NCBI GenBank assembly: GCA_038237435.1
Contig: JBBRYT010000005.1
Span: 124,001-188,000, forward strand
Reading direction: 5' to 3'
DNA length: 64,000 nucleotides
Origin: JACCTI01 sp038237435
GTDB lineage: Bacteria; Verrucomicrobiota; Verrucomicrobiia; Chthoniobacterales; UBA10450
Part shown: positions 9,476-16,821 of the stretch, piece after piece
How the letters are laid out: each line of letters opens with the position of its first letter
Numbering within the stretch: the stretch's first letter is position 1
Notes under the pieces: model-generated
The model's input: the letters and a program-made list of their open reading frames with translations, nothing else
Told to the model about the DNA's origin: nothing
The model's database searches: none
Made by a program: the position numbers and the translations under genes

Positions 9476-11295
9476 TTCCTTTCGATCAATTCGCGGTGAA
9501 TCAGTTCATAACTGAGTGCCTGATGAAGCTGCACGGTGTAGTTGCGCGCGCCGCTCAAATGATCGGAGACAATTCTTTCGAGTGCGTTCTTTCTAAACAG
9601 CGGTCGCGCACGAGTCGTCGGGTCTAGAAGAACTTCCTTCAGATAATCTGATAACTTATCGCGGTACCAAATACGAAAATGGTGAAACTTGTGGCGGCCA
9701 AGGAATACTCGCTCGAGATGGAACGGCCGGAACATCCGATCCGCTTTCACCAGCCACTGAGGCATCCCGTAATCATAGGCGTACTCAGCCTTGAAGGTGA
9801 ACTCCTGAAATTGATTGCGCAGCTTATCTACGATCGGCAATGGTCGAAAACGAAGGCCGCGATCAGTCGGGATCCGACTCATCGCCTCATTACCCTCTGC
9901 GATCAATCGAAGAGCTGGAACCGGACTTCGTGAGAGCGAAGCGGGACTTCGATACATTAATGCCACAAGCTCATTGTCCAAAAACGGGGAGCGCATTGTG
10001 AGCTGCGTCTGTTCTACACTTAGCCGCGAGGTGTGATGCCACGGGACTTGTTTGAAAGCTATGAAAGAATGAAGGTTATCTTCACGCTCCTGAGCATAAA
10101 TCGAGGCTGCTTGCTTGCTTAATTCCAGGTGTTCGGGATTAAAAAGCGATTCGTTTAGCGACCGCGGCCGAAATGCTACACTATCTCTAAGGACCTCCGA
10201 CCCATAGTTACCGGTAAGACGGACAGGTGCAATTTTCCGCGCTATCTCATTTACATATAGCTCAACTGCGCCCGTAACATCCATGGCACCGTCCGAGAGA
10301 TAGATGGATCGTTGCGCCAGCTCGGGAAACTGGCGGTGAAACTCGCCGTCCACCGGTATGATCTCATGGGACTGCTCTGCGGTCCTAGCGACTCTCCGCG
10401 CTGCGATCACATCTGTGCAATCGCGATAGGATCCGCCAAAGGTATAGCATGGAAGCTGACCCGGCGGGCAATTCGCCCAAGCCATAATCATTCTTCCATC
10501 GAGACCACCCGTCAAAGACATCCCGACTTGCTGGTTTCCACGAAAATACTTTGGCAGGACACGCGAAAACGTCTCTTTGAGCTGAAGATAAAAGCCCTCT
10601 TCATCTAGCGGCTCTTGCTTCTCCCATTCTGAGTTATCAAAATAGGTCTCTTTTGCGGGCGGGCTCTGTCGCGGGAATGTCCACCGTGAAGCCGGGGGCA
10701 GAACCTTTACGCCAGAGAATATCGTCCGGTTCTGCATAACACATCCAACGGACGAAAGTTCGGCTATTCCTAGCGGGTCTAGTTCTCTTACCGCGGGAAG
10801 CACACTTAGCAAACATTTGGCTTCCGACGCGAAATAGAAAGAATCGCCGGCAGCATGGTAATAAAGACGCTGGAGTCCGAAACGATCGTTGAAGAGAATC
10901 GCAGCCCGTTGCTTGTAGTCGAGTATTACGCCGTTAAACCAGCCATTTAGCTTCGCCAGAAAATTCGGGCCGGTTCGTTGATAAGAATCGAGAATATACC
11001 TAGGCGTCCATCCTCCATTCTCACCCTCACACCGAGGGGATGGTGTTGACCATTCGTCGCTAAAGTCTTCACCGAAAAAAATCAGACCTAGGTCATTCGA
11101 GTTATTCCAGATGGGTGCACAGTCTGAGAAGGAGCCTGGATGATGAGCCCAACCAATTGCAGTGCCCGCTTCTTCGCTAAAAATGGTGCCAGTGCTATAG
11201 CCACGATCGTGTAGGAGATGCCGCCGCATCTTCTGGATATCATCTCGCTGCTTATCCCCTAGCGTCGCTGATATTATTCCTACGAGCCCAGGCAT
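9460..11295 (-). CDS. Asparagine-synthetase-like protein lacking the glutaminase cysteine
   Basis: A 611-residue homologue of AsnB-type amidotransferases with an N-terminal Ntn-hydrolase domain and a C-terminal ATP-pyrophosphatase domain. It begins MPGLVGI, where active enzymes read MCGIAGI. The catalytic Cys2 is therefore Pro, and glutamine-dependent ammonia release is not expected. The pyrophosphatase loop reads LTGGLDGR instead of S-G-G-x-D-S. The start is supported by a purine-rich GGAGAAAGGAT upstream of the ATG. It lies directly downstream of the tRNA-like gene and two FemAB-like genes. It may activate a carboxylate for another nucleophile, or be a non-catalytic relative. Confidence 0.8.
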   Translation of the reverse strand: MPGLVGIISATLGDKQRDDIQKMRRHLLHDRGYSTGTIFSEEAGTAIGWAHHPGSFSDCAPIWNNSNDLGLIFFGEDFSDEWSTPSPRCEGENGGWTPRYILDSYQRTGPNFLAKLNGWFNGVILDYKQRAAILFNDRFGLQRLYYHAAGDSFYFASEAKCLLSVLPAVRELDPLGIAELSSVGCVMQNRTIFSGVKVLPPASRWTFPRQSPPAKETYFDNSEWEKQEPLDEEGFYLQLKETFSRVLPKYFRGNQQVGMSLTGGLDGRMIMAWANCPPGQLPCYTFGGSYRDCTDVIAARRVARTAEQSHEIIPVDGEFHRQFPELAQRSIYLSDGAMDVTGAVELYVNEIARKIAPVRLTGNYGSEVLRDSVAFRPRSLNESLFNPEHLELSKQAASIYAQEREDNLHSFIAFKQVPWHHTSRLSVEQTQLTMRSPFLDNELVALMYRSPASLSRSPVPALRLIAEGNEAMSRIPTDRGLRFRPLPIVDKLRNQFQEFTFKAEYAYDYGMPQWLVKADRMFRPFHLERVFLGRHKFHHFRIWYRDKLSDYLKEVLLDPTTRARPLFRKNALERIVSDHLSGARNYTVQLHQALSYELIHRELIERNWSAS

Positions 11296-11364
11296 CCGTT
11301 TATCCTTTCTCCGCCGCCGCGGTGTCCACTGCTGGCGCTCGAAACTTGAAGTCGAACGGAAGGC

Positions 11365-11439
11365 TGGAGCCGGCGGGAGGAATTGAACACTCCATCTGCT
11401 GAGTACGATTCAGCCGCTCTAACATTGAGCTACACCGGC
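11365..11439 (-). tRNA. Non-canonical tRNA-Thr(CGU)-like gene with encoded CCA
   Basis: Read on the minus strand, this 75-nt segment folds as a cloverleaf. The acceptor stem GCCGGTG/CGCCGGC is fully paired with one G-U, then comes discriminator T and an encoded CCA. The D-stem GCTC/GAGC is perfect. The anticodon stem GCTGA/TCAGC is perfect with loop ATCGTAC: U33 is present, the anticodon is CGU and position 37 is A. E. coli-type threonine identity elements (G1-C72, C2-G71, G35, U36) are present. Two parts are abnormal. The D-loop AATGTTA is 7 nt and lacks the G18-G19 pair. The T-stem GAGTG/CCTCC has mismatches at 50-64 and 52-62, although the T-loop TTCAATT is intact. It starts 15 nt after the stop of a FemAB-like gene. 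It is either a specialised non-translational tRNA or a decaying pseudo-tRNA. Confidence 0.7.
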
Positions 11440-11454
11440 GAATGCCAATAGGAA

Positions 11455-12429
11455 TCACGCTAAAGCATCCGTCTTCAGTTCCTCACCGGACGAAAGCTTT
11501 CGCGTAAGTCCGACAGTATACAATCTGCGTCGCGCTTGCAAGAGAATGTTAATCAAACCTCGCGGCAAAAAGCCCAAAGGTCCGTGCTGAAGCCGAAGGG
11601 CTAAGGCTACTTTCCCCCACCAGCTTAAAGGAACGAAATATACAGGCAGATTTATTGGAGTGAAACCATTCCGACGCTTAAACTCGGCCAGCGCGTCGTG
11701 CCCCTTATTACCGTAGTGGTATTTACCGTAGACGACGAAACGCGCACCCTTCTGGCAGACGACTTCTACGGCCTTTGCAATCAACCCATTGATGGGTCGT
11801 TTATCGTGATGTGCATTCTTGGCAACGATATTCATTATACTCGCCATTGACCCAACGTAGACCAACTTGATGTAGCCAATAAGCTCATCCGCGAAGTAGG
11901 CGCCTATGAATTCGCTAGTGTCCGCGTAGGTGGAGACTTCTTCCCTTACCGTGTTAAAGTCTTTCCCGTAATGCACGTTCGGTACGCCTTGTCGCACCGG
12001 ATCCGAATTAAAGATAGCGGCAATGCCTTTTAGTAGTTCTTCATCAAGCTCTACACGACGAACGACAACGCCCCTCTTGGCGCACCTTCTAACGTTCTTG
12101 CGCGTAACCTGCGGCAAGCCTAGCCACCACTGGTCGAAGGTTTCCAACGTTATCGCTGCGACATTATCCTCATCGAAATAGAACGGGTAAGCGGGGCTGG
12201 TATCGGGAAGCTTCTGCCCGAATGTCAGCAGATCAGCCTTGGCCTTCTTGCCCTTCAGATGGGCGACCAGCTCGGCCGGATCACGGACGCACTGACCCTC
12301 CAGCCACTCTTCGTCGTAGACGTGCGCGATTTTGATAAACTTTCCTTCGATCACAACTGTGCGGCCATTGTAACTCACCGAAGGAACAACGATTTTTCGG
12401 CCCTTGCGATTTACTTCGGAGACTTCCAT
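11455..12429 (-). CDS. FemAB-like (GNAT-fold) acyl/aminoacyl transferase
   Basis: A 324-residue protein with weak but recognisable FemAB-like landmarks. RKNVRRCAKRGVVVRRV near residue 132 is the basic helix before the second GNAT domain. EFIGAYFADELIGYI near residue 185 is a GNAT beta-strand pair. DALAEFKRRNGF near residue 255 corresponds to the 'FK..FG' strand. FemAB enzymes of known function transfer amino acids from aminoacyl-tRNA to amino groups of cell-wall precursors. Its ATG overlaps the stop of the next FemAB-like gene (ATGA at 12429), and the tRNA-like gene starts 15 nt after its own stop. Acceptor and donor are unproven; some relatives may use acyl-CoA. Confidence 0.7.
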   Translation of the reverse strand: MEVSEVNRKGRKIVVPSVSYNGRTVVIEGKFIKIAHVYDEEWLEGQCVRDPAELVAHLKGKKAKADLLTFGQKLPDTSPAYPFYFDEDNVAAITLETFDQWWLGLPQVTRKNVRRCAKRGVVVRRVELDEELLKGIAAIFNSDPVRQGVPNVHYGKDFNTVREEVSTYADTSEFIGAYFADELIGYIKLVYVGSMASIMNIVAKNAHHDKRPINGLIAKAVEVVCQKGARFVVYGKYHYGNKGHDALAEFKRRNGFTPINLPVYFVPLSWWGKVALALRLQHGPLGFLPRGLINILLQARRRLYTVGLTRKLSSGEELKTDALA

Positions 12430-13502
12430 CAGTTCGTGGCCATCAGTTTCTTGTGTTCAAGATCGACGGTATCTCCTCCTTTTAACAGACGCACAGCTAT
12501 CGAATAGGCCGCGAACTTGAGAGGATGAATACCTTGCTTCCACATGTAGCCTTGTCGGAGTACACCACCGAAGCGTGTTTTGAAGGTGACGATCCCGTCC
12601 TGCTTCGAACCAGCTTGTGGCCTAATACGAACGCCGCTGAAGTTGAACTGCCTGACGCCCATAAGCTTTAGAGCCTTCATTGCTTCCCAGTGGATTAGAT
12701 GCATCGCACCTTTCTGCGGCTCCGCCGCGGTCCCACCATACCATGTGTATCCGCTGAACCTGCTGAACGGCACTACGAGGCAGGCATGAGTTAGAGCTTC
12801 CTGCTTGGCAACGAATACCTTCACGTGGTTGCCAAGGCCAAGACCGATCTCTTTCTCAAATGTTTCTCGGTTCTTGAATCTCATTCCCGAGCGGCGGAGC
12901 GTATCTGCTATCATTTCATAGCATTCCGCGAGATACTCATTGCCCGTCACAATCTCTACTCCTGCTTTAATCGCCCTTCGGATCTTCTTTCGATAGTCCT
13001 GGGAGATTTCGTTATAGAGCTTCTCTTCCGTCAGCGTCAGATCATTGACCACGGTCCCATAAGGAGCTGCTTTTGCACCAGTCGGGTATGTCCTGAACAA
13101 CGCGTGGTTCGTGCCGGGCATCACAAAATCTACACGAAGCGATCGAAGATGCTGGAGGGTCGACTCTAAGAAGGACTTCTCCGCGCCGACGCCTATTGGG
13201 GTAAGGGGGATAGTCTCCACGCGAAAGCGCCCGATGCGGAAGCCTGCCTTTCGAATGATAGTAAAGGGTAAGATGCACCGTAGGACGTTCGCGCTGTCAA
13301 ACCCGCCGAGCCATCCATACTCATCGCCCACTTGCTCCAAAAATTCTTTTGCAGCGTAGATTGGAAAATCCTCGCGCCAATCGATCGAGATGGAACGAGC
13401 AGTAAGGTGATCGTCACCTGTAGGTATTGGGGCCTGTTCCTCTTCACGAGTGGAACTAGCGGGCGCCGGAAGCTCAGTCATCCCGTCCCAGAACTTTCTC
13501 AA
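12429..13502 (-). CDS. FemAB-like aminoacyl transferase
   Basis: A 357-residue protein with clearer FemAB features. It has a first GNAT-like half, then DYRKKIRRAIKAGVEIV near residue 165, GYTWYGGTAAEPQKG near residue 260, and the C-terminal block KQDGIVTFKTRFGG near residue 310. That block matches the conserved 'G-I-x-x-F-K-x-x-F-G' strand of FemX/FemA-type transferases. The N-terminal 40 residues look unstructured, so a later start is possible; the frame overlaps the upstream GNAT gene by 29 nt. It is coupled to a second FemAB-like gene and a tRNA-like gene, suggesting transfer of an amino acid from aminoacyl-tRNA to a glycan or lipid-linked amino sugar. That role is inference. Confidence 0.8.
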   Translation of the reverse strand: MRKFWDGMTELPAPASSTREEEQAPIPTGDDHLTARSISIDWREDFPIYAAKEFLEQVGDEYGWLGGFDSANVLRCILPFTIIRKAGFRIGRFRVETIPLTPIGVGAEKSFLESTLQHLRSLRVDFVMPGTNHALFRTYPTGAKAAPYGTVVNDLTLTEEKLYNEISQDYRKKIRRAIKAGVEIVTGNEYLAECYEMIADTLRRSGMRFKNRETFEKEIGLGLGNHVKVFVAKQEALTHACLVVPFSRFSGYTWYGGTAAEPQKGAMHLIHWEAMKALKLMGVRQFNFSGVRIRPQAGSKQDGIVTFKTRFGGVLRQGYMWKQGIHPLKFAAYSIAVRLLKGGDTVDLEHKKLMATN

Positions 13503-14070
13503 AAGCTAGCTTCCCCAAAGCGGAGACGTAGAGCTTACTTTCGTGAATTGTAAGCCCGGCCTTCTCCATCATACGCAATGACGGTCGATTTCGAATGTTC
13601 ACGTCCACGATCACTTTGCTCACGGCCTTTGCAGCTATGAGGTATTCAAGTATTCCGTGAACCATAAAGGGTCCGATCGATCTACCTCGAAACTGTTCCC
13701 CCGTCACGATGTCATGCACCAAAGCTTCATTCGGTTCCAATCTCATGTAGCGCCGCACGACGACCGGTGATGATGTGGTATTGATCGTAGCCCAAATACT
13801 TCCTGCAGCTTGAGCGCCACAGATAGCGAAGAAGCCGATTTCATTTTTTTGGAGCTTCTTTCGATACTCATCGGTCCGACCCTTTTCTCTAAACCCCGTA
13901 ACTAGCGCGTAGTTTTCCGGGGTGATAGGAACAAATGTGCAATCAACTCGCGAAGGAAGACTCGTCGTTGGGCCAGTCGAAGTGATAACAAAATTATGAG
14001 TCCTATCAATCCAGAAGAGCTTCTGTAATCCTTTAGTAACCCGCCGTCGTATTTCGCCCGCAACGTTCAC
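13474..14070 (-). CDS. GNAT family N-acetyltransferase
   Basis: A 198-residue single-domain GNAT protein. The middle strand pair GFFAICGAQAAGSIWA is followed by VHDIVTGEQFRGRSIGPFMVHGILEYL (acetyl-CoA-binding loop and helix) and NIRNRPSLRMMEKAGL, the classic GNAT end where N-x-x-S-x-x-x-x-E-x-x-G-F/L is common. It probably acylates an amino sugar. Its start overlaps the stop of the upstream deacetylase-like gene (ATGA at 14067-14070), and it is the first of three consecutive GNAT-fold genes. Confidence 0.78.
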   Translation of the reverse strand: MNVAGEIRRRVTKGLQKLFWIDRTHNFVITSTGPTTSLPSRVDCTFVPITPENYALVTGFREKGRTDEYRKKLQKNEIGFFAICGAQAAGSIWATINTTSSPVVVRRYMRLEPNEALVHDIVTGEQFRGRSIGPFMVHGILEYLIAAKAVSKVIVDVNIRNRPSLRMMEKAGLTIHESKLYVSALGKLAFEKVLGRDD

Positions 14071-15113
14071 CTGCAGGAGCTAAGCTGCGCCGCTACAGCC
14101 GCGTTGCCTGGGTCGCCACCATCTCTCATCCGTAGCAGTGTATCTCGAAGATTGACTATTGGAATCGCCTTCTCTTGCAAGTAACTAATGAACTGCTCAA
14201 CCGCTTTAAGATCGACAAGGTCTTTGCTATGACCGATAGCTACGATTGGCTTGTAGGAATCTGGGTTTGCTCTGTCATCCCCGATAACCTGCTCAATTGT
14301 TCCCGTCATCTCAGCGAGTGTCATCCGGCAAAAATCGAGCTTCGACGGATAACGAAAGCGTAATCGATCCAATACTTTATTCAAAGAAAGACGCCGTTTC
14401 GCTCCCATTGAGCCAGGCCGGCTATGGACTCCGAGCCGTTTACTAGTCAGCATATTCCAGAAGGGGACAAAACTCGTATAGGTAGGTATCTCAAGCATCA
14501 ATCCGTCCTCTTCGGGAATGTTGACGTCCTTCCTGAACTTCCAAAAGTAAGGGTTTCGCGCAGCGCGTCTATAATCCAATCCGTTAGCACGTTGCCGTCC
14601 GCCTTTGAAAACGGAAGAATCTATCTTGATTCCGTTTTCTGCTAAGACAGAAGCGACCGTTTCCGTTGGTTGCAGCAGCCAATTGCCAGCTCTGAATGAC
14701 GCCGGGACGTAACCAGGATCTCGGACAACATCTCGCAAATAATCGATTGCTGCCGCGACGATTGTTCTAATACGGTCGCGGGGCAATATCGAAAGGTTGT
14801 ACTCCGTGAAGTCGAGCTGCCAAGACTCGCCCATTCGTTTTGCGTTATACCACTGCGGGTGCAGATGTAGTCCTATCTCGTTTCCCGAGTCATGGAGCTC
14901 ATATATCTGTCGGCGGATCGCCTCCGTCGCTTTAACACCATCATGCGTTTCGAAAGCCTGTAGTTCGGCCACTTCTACGAAGTTGACGAATGGAACGTCG
15001 TATTTCCGGAACGTTGCGGCCAAGGCTTTGGTCGGTTCAAATACTAGTTCTCGAAGCTTCCCGGTGCCGTCGCCGTAGATCTCGTAGTCCAGGGTGAAGA
15101 TACACTCAATCAT
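14067..15113 (-). CDS. Polysaccharide deacetylase-like protein (NodB/CE4-like fold)
   Basis: A protein of about 348 residues. The frame is open to 15179, but the ATG at 15113 overlaps the upstream stop (ATGA at 15110-15113) and gives MIECIFTLDYEIYGDG, a normal family start with the metal-binding Asp in T-L-D-Y-E. GNEIGLHLHPQWY near residue 80 supplies the paired histidines of the zinc site, and SFRAGNW follows near residue 140. It should remove N-acetyl groups from amino sugars or from a lipid-linked intermediate. Its position just upstream of GNAT and FemAB-like genes would fit exposing an amine for re-acylation. Confidence 0.8.
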   Translation of the reverse strand: MIECIFTLDYEIYGDGTGKLRELVFEPTKALAATFRKYDVPFVNFVEVAELQAFETHDGVKATEAIRRQIYELHDSGNEIGLHLHPQWYNAKRMGESWQLDFTEYNLSILPRDRIRTIVAAAIDYLRDVVRDPGYVPASFRAGNWLLQPTETVASVLAENGIKIDSSVFKGGRQRANGLDYRRAARNPYFWKFRKDVNIPEEDGLMLEIPTYTSFVPFWNMLTSKRLGVHSRPGSMGAKRRLSLNKVLDRLRFRYPSKLDFCRMTLAEMTGTIEQVIGDDRANPDSYKPIVAIGHSKDLVDLKAVEQFISYLQEKAIPIVNLRDTLLRMRDGGDPGNAAVAAQLSSCR

Positions 15114-15853
15114 CGAGTAGAGTCGCGGTTCAAGCTCCCGAATGTTGCAAGAGGCGCGGTCGAGCGTAGCTCGGCCCACTCCTTACTCATGAGATACTCG
15201 TATTCACTCGTCAGCTCCGGATGGCATTGTAGCTCCACTGCCGCTACCTTCGCTTGTTCGATAATATGGCTAATCTGGCCCGCCTTCAAAGAGGAGGAAA
15301 GCGAAAACAAATAGTCGGTGCACCTATGCTGACCTTTCACTCGTCGATCGACGACCCTCCGATAAGCGCGGTTCCATAAGCTTTTCTCGCCAGACCTAAA
15401 TGAGAAGCTCCGACGCACCACGCTTCCAGGAGGGACCAAGTTTTGGACTAGCAGGTTGGAACATAAGTGCATGTGGTGGTGCCCGTCGATATGCGTGGGA
15501 GCAACGCCGAAAATCCGGTGGAATTCCTCGATCTGTATTTTAACCAGGTCGCGAAAAGAGTTGCGCAACCCTGGATGGTAAAACAAAAACGAATATTTCG
15601 CCTTTCTGAGAAAGCGAATCACTCGGCCGTGCAGGGGAGCGATAGCTTGGCTGGCATGATTGAACTGCTCGGTGAAGTTCAAATGCAACCCAATATCCAA
15701 GCCGGATCCGCGGGTTATTAATGCCGCTCTTTCCGAATCATCCATGAAAACCATCGCACTGGCGGCGCTAAGAGCTCCATTTGTAAAGCAGGCGAATATT
15801 CGATCGGTCGCGAGCTCGGAGCGCCCTAAGTCATCGGCATTAACGATCAGCAT
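15110..15853 (-). CDS. ChbG/YdjC-family carbohydrate deacetylase
   Basis: A 247-residue protein. It begins MLIVNADDLGRS, where the D-D pair is the metal ligand of the YdjC/ChbG/HpnK family. GLDIGLHLNFTEQ near residue 52 and THIDGHHHMHL near residue 120 contribute the histidines. Characterised members deacetylate chito-oligosaccharides or hopanoid-linked N-acetylglucosamine. Here the target is probably an N-acetylated sugar of the cluster's product. It is coupled by ATGA to the CE4-like deacetylase downstream. Confidence 0.82.
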   Translation of the reverse strand: MLIVNADDLGRSELATDRIFACFTNGALSAASAMVFMDDSERAALITRGSGLDIGLHLNFTEQFNHASQAIAPLHGRVIRFLRKAKYSFLFYHPGLRNSFRDLVKIQIEEFHRIFGVAPTHIDGHHHMHLCSNLLVQNLVPPGSVVRRSFSFRSGEKSLWNRAYRRVVDRRVKGQHRCTDYLFSLSSSLKAGQISHIIEQAKVAAVELQCHPELTSEYEYLMSKEWAELRSTAPLATFGSLNRDSTR

Positions 15854-16821
15854 GCCTTCTTGGTCATTCCAGGAATACGTTGTCCGATAAATGCTTTAAG
15901 CCGCGTCATCTGTTCGGCCCGCCTGAACGTTATAACATCCCGACCGACTTGCTTTCGCGCCTGCGTCGCCGCAGCCCAGGTATAACCGGCGAGGCGAAAC
16001 AGCCCTGCGAAAACGTAAGGAGGGATTGTCATCTGGTAGGCCGACCGGAAAATCTCCCACAAAGGATGACCGCCGAGCACGAAATCGCCGCGGCCTCCAT
16101 GAAATGCCGTGAGGAGTCGCCCATACTTTCCCTTTCCCATGTTACGATGATGGACACATGTTTTTTCAGTGAAGGAGCGAGTTTTCCAACCCTTCATACG
16201 CGCCGTAAGGACAGCTACTAAATCGACTCCGCCTACTGTCGTGGGGACATAGCCGCCTACCTCTTCGAAGCATTGTCTGCGAAACAACTGACATGCCCCG
16301 GAAACATGCGAGACACTACTAAACCTGTAATCGTACGATCTACCTCCCTCAATAAAAGGAGTTCCTACGACTCCAAGGGTTTGATCCTGCGCCAGGCGCT
16401 GGAGAAGAAACGAGAAGTAATCGGGATCAAACGAAATATCGGCATCCAGGTTGCCAATTGCAGAATATTTAAGTTCCTGAACCTGGAAGTATCCCGCATT
16501 GAATGCGTGAACTTTCGCTCCGAAATCGTGTGTCTTACGGTCCGGCATTCGAACCAGATCGATCCAGGCATAGCGCTCAGTATAACGACTAACAATTTGC
16601 TCGGTTGCATCAGTCGAACCATCGTTGACGATCACCCAGCGGAGAGGTTTCATCGTTTGTGCGACGACGGAGTCCAATGTCAGTTCTATAAAGCAAGCCT
16701 CATTCCGAGCGGGAGTGATCAGGACATAAGTCAGTGGGGGCGATGCTGTCAGATCCGTGTTACTCGCCACCGAGGATGACGATACGCTTGTCTGGTCAGG
16801 CATGATTAACCGACGACGCAT
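15847..16821 (-). CDS. Glycosyltransferase family 2
   Basis: A GT2 enzyme of up to 324 residues. It has YVLITPARNEACFI as first strand, VIVNDGSTDAT near residue 62, and GNLDADISFDPDYF near residue 120 as the D-x-D region. A Cys/Gly-rich acceptor loop (SHVSGACQLFRRQCFEEVGG) follows near residue 172. The first ATG at 16821 overlaps the upstream gene by 26 nt; the ATG at 16803 (MPDQTS) is an equally possible start. It overlaps the ChbG-like gene downstream by 7 nt. Confidence 0.85.
   Translation of the reverse strand: MRRRLIMPDQTSVSSSSVASNTDLTASPPLTYVLITPARNEACFIELTLDSVVAQTMKPLRWVIVNDGSTDATEQIVSRYTERYAWIDLVRMPDRKTHDFGAKVHAFNAGYFQVQELKYSAIGNLDADISFDPDYFSFLLQRLAQDQTLGVVGTPFIEGGRSYDYRFSSVSHVSGACQLFRRQCFEEVGGYVPTTVGGVDLVAVLTARMKGWKTRSFTEKTCVHHRNMGKGKYGRLLTAFHGGRGDFVLGGHPLWEIFRSAYQMTIPPYVFAGLFRLAGYTWAAATQARKQVGRDVITFRRAEQMTRLKAFIGQRIPGMTKKAC

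Noticed and set aside
11365..11439. tRNA as an integration (att) site of a genomic island
   Set aside because: No integrase or second copy of the tRNA 3' end was seen in the window, and the tRNA lies inside a tight same-strand operon.
16273..16779. Plus-strand open frame of 168 codons opposite a GT2 gene
   Set aside because: Shadow frame of the GT2 coding sequence without recognisable features.
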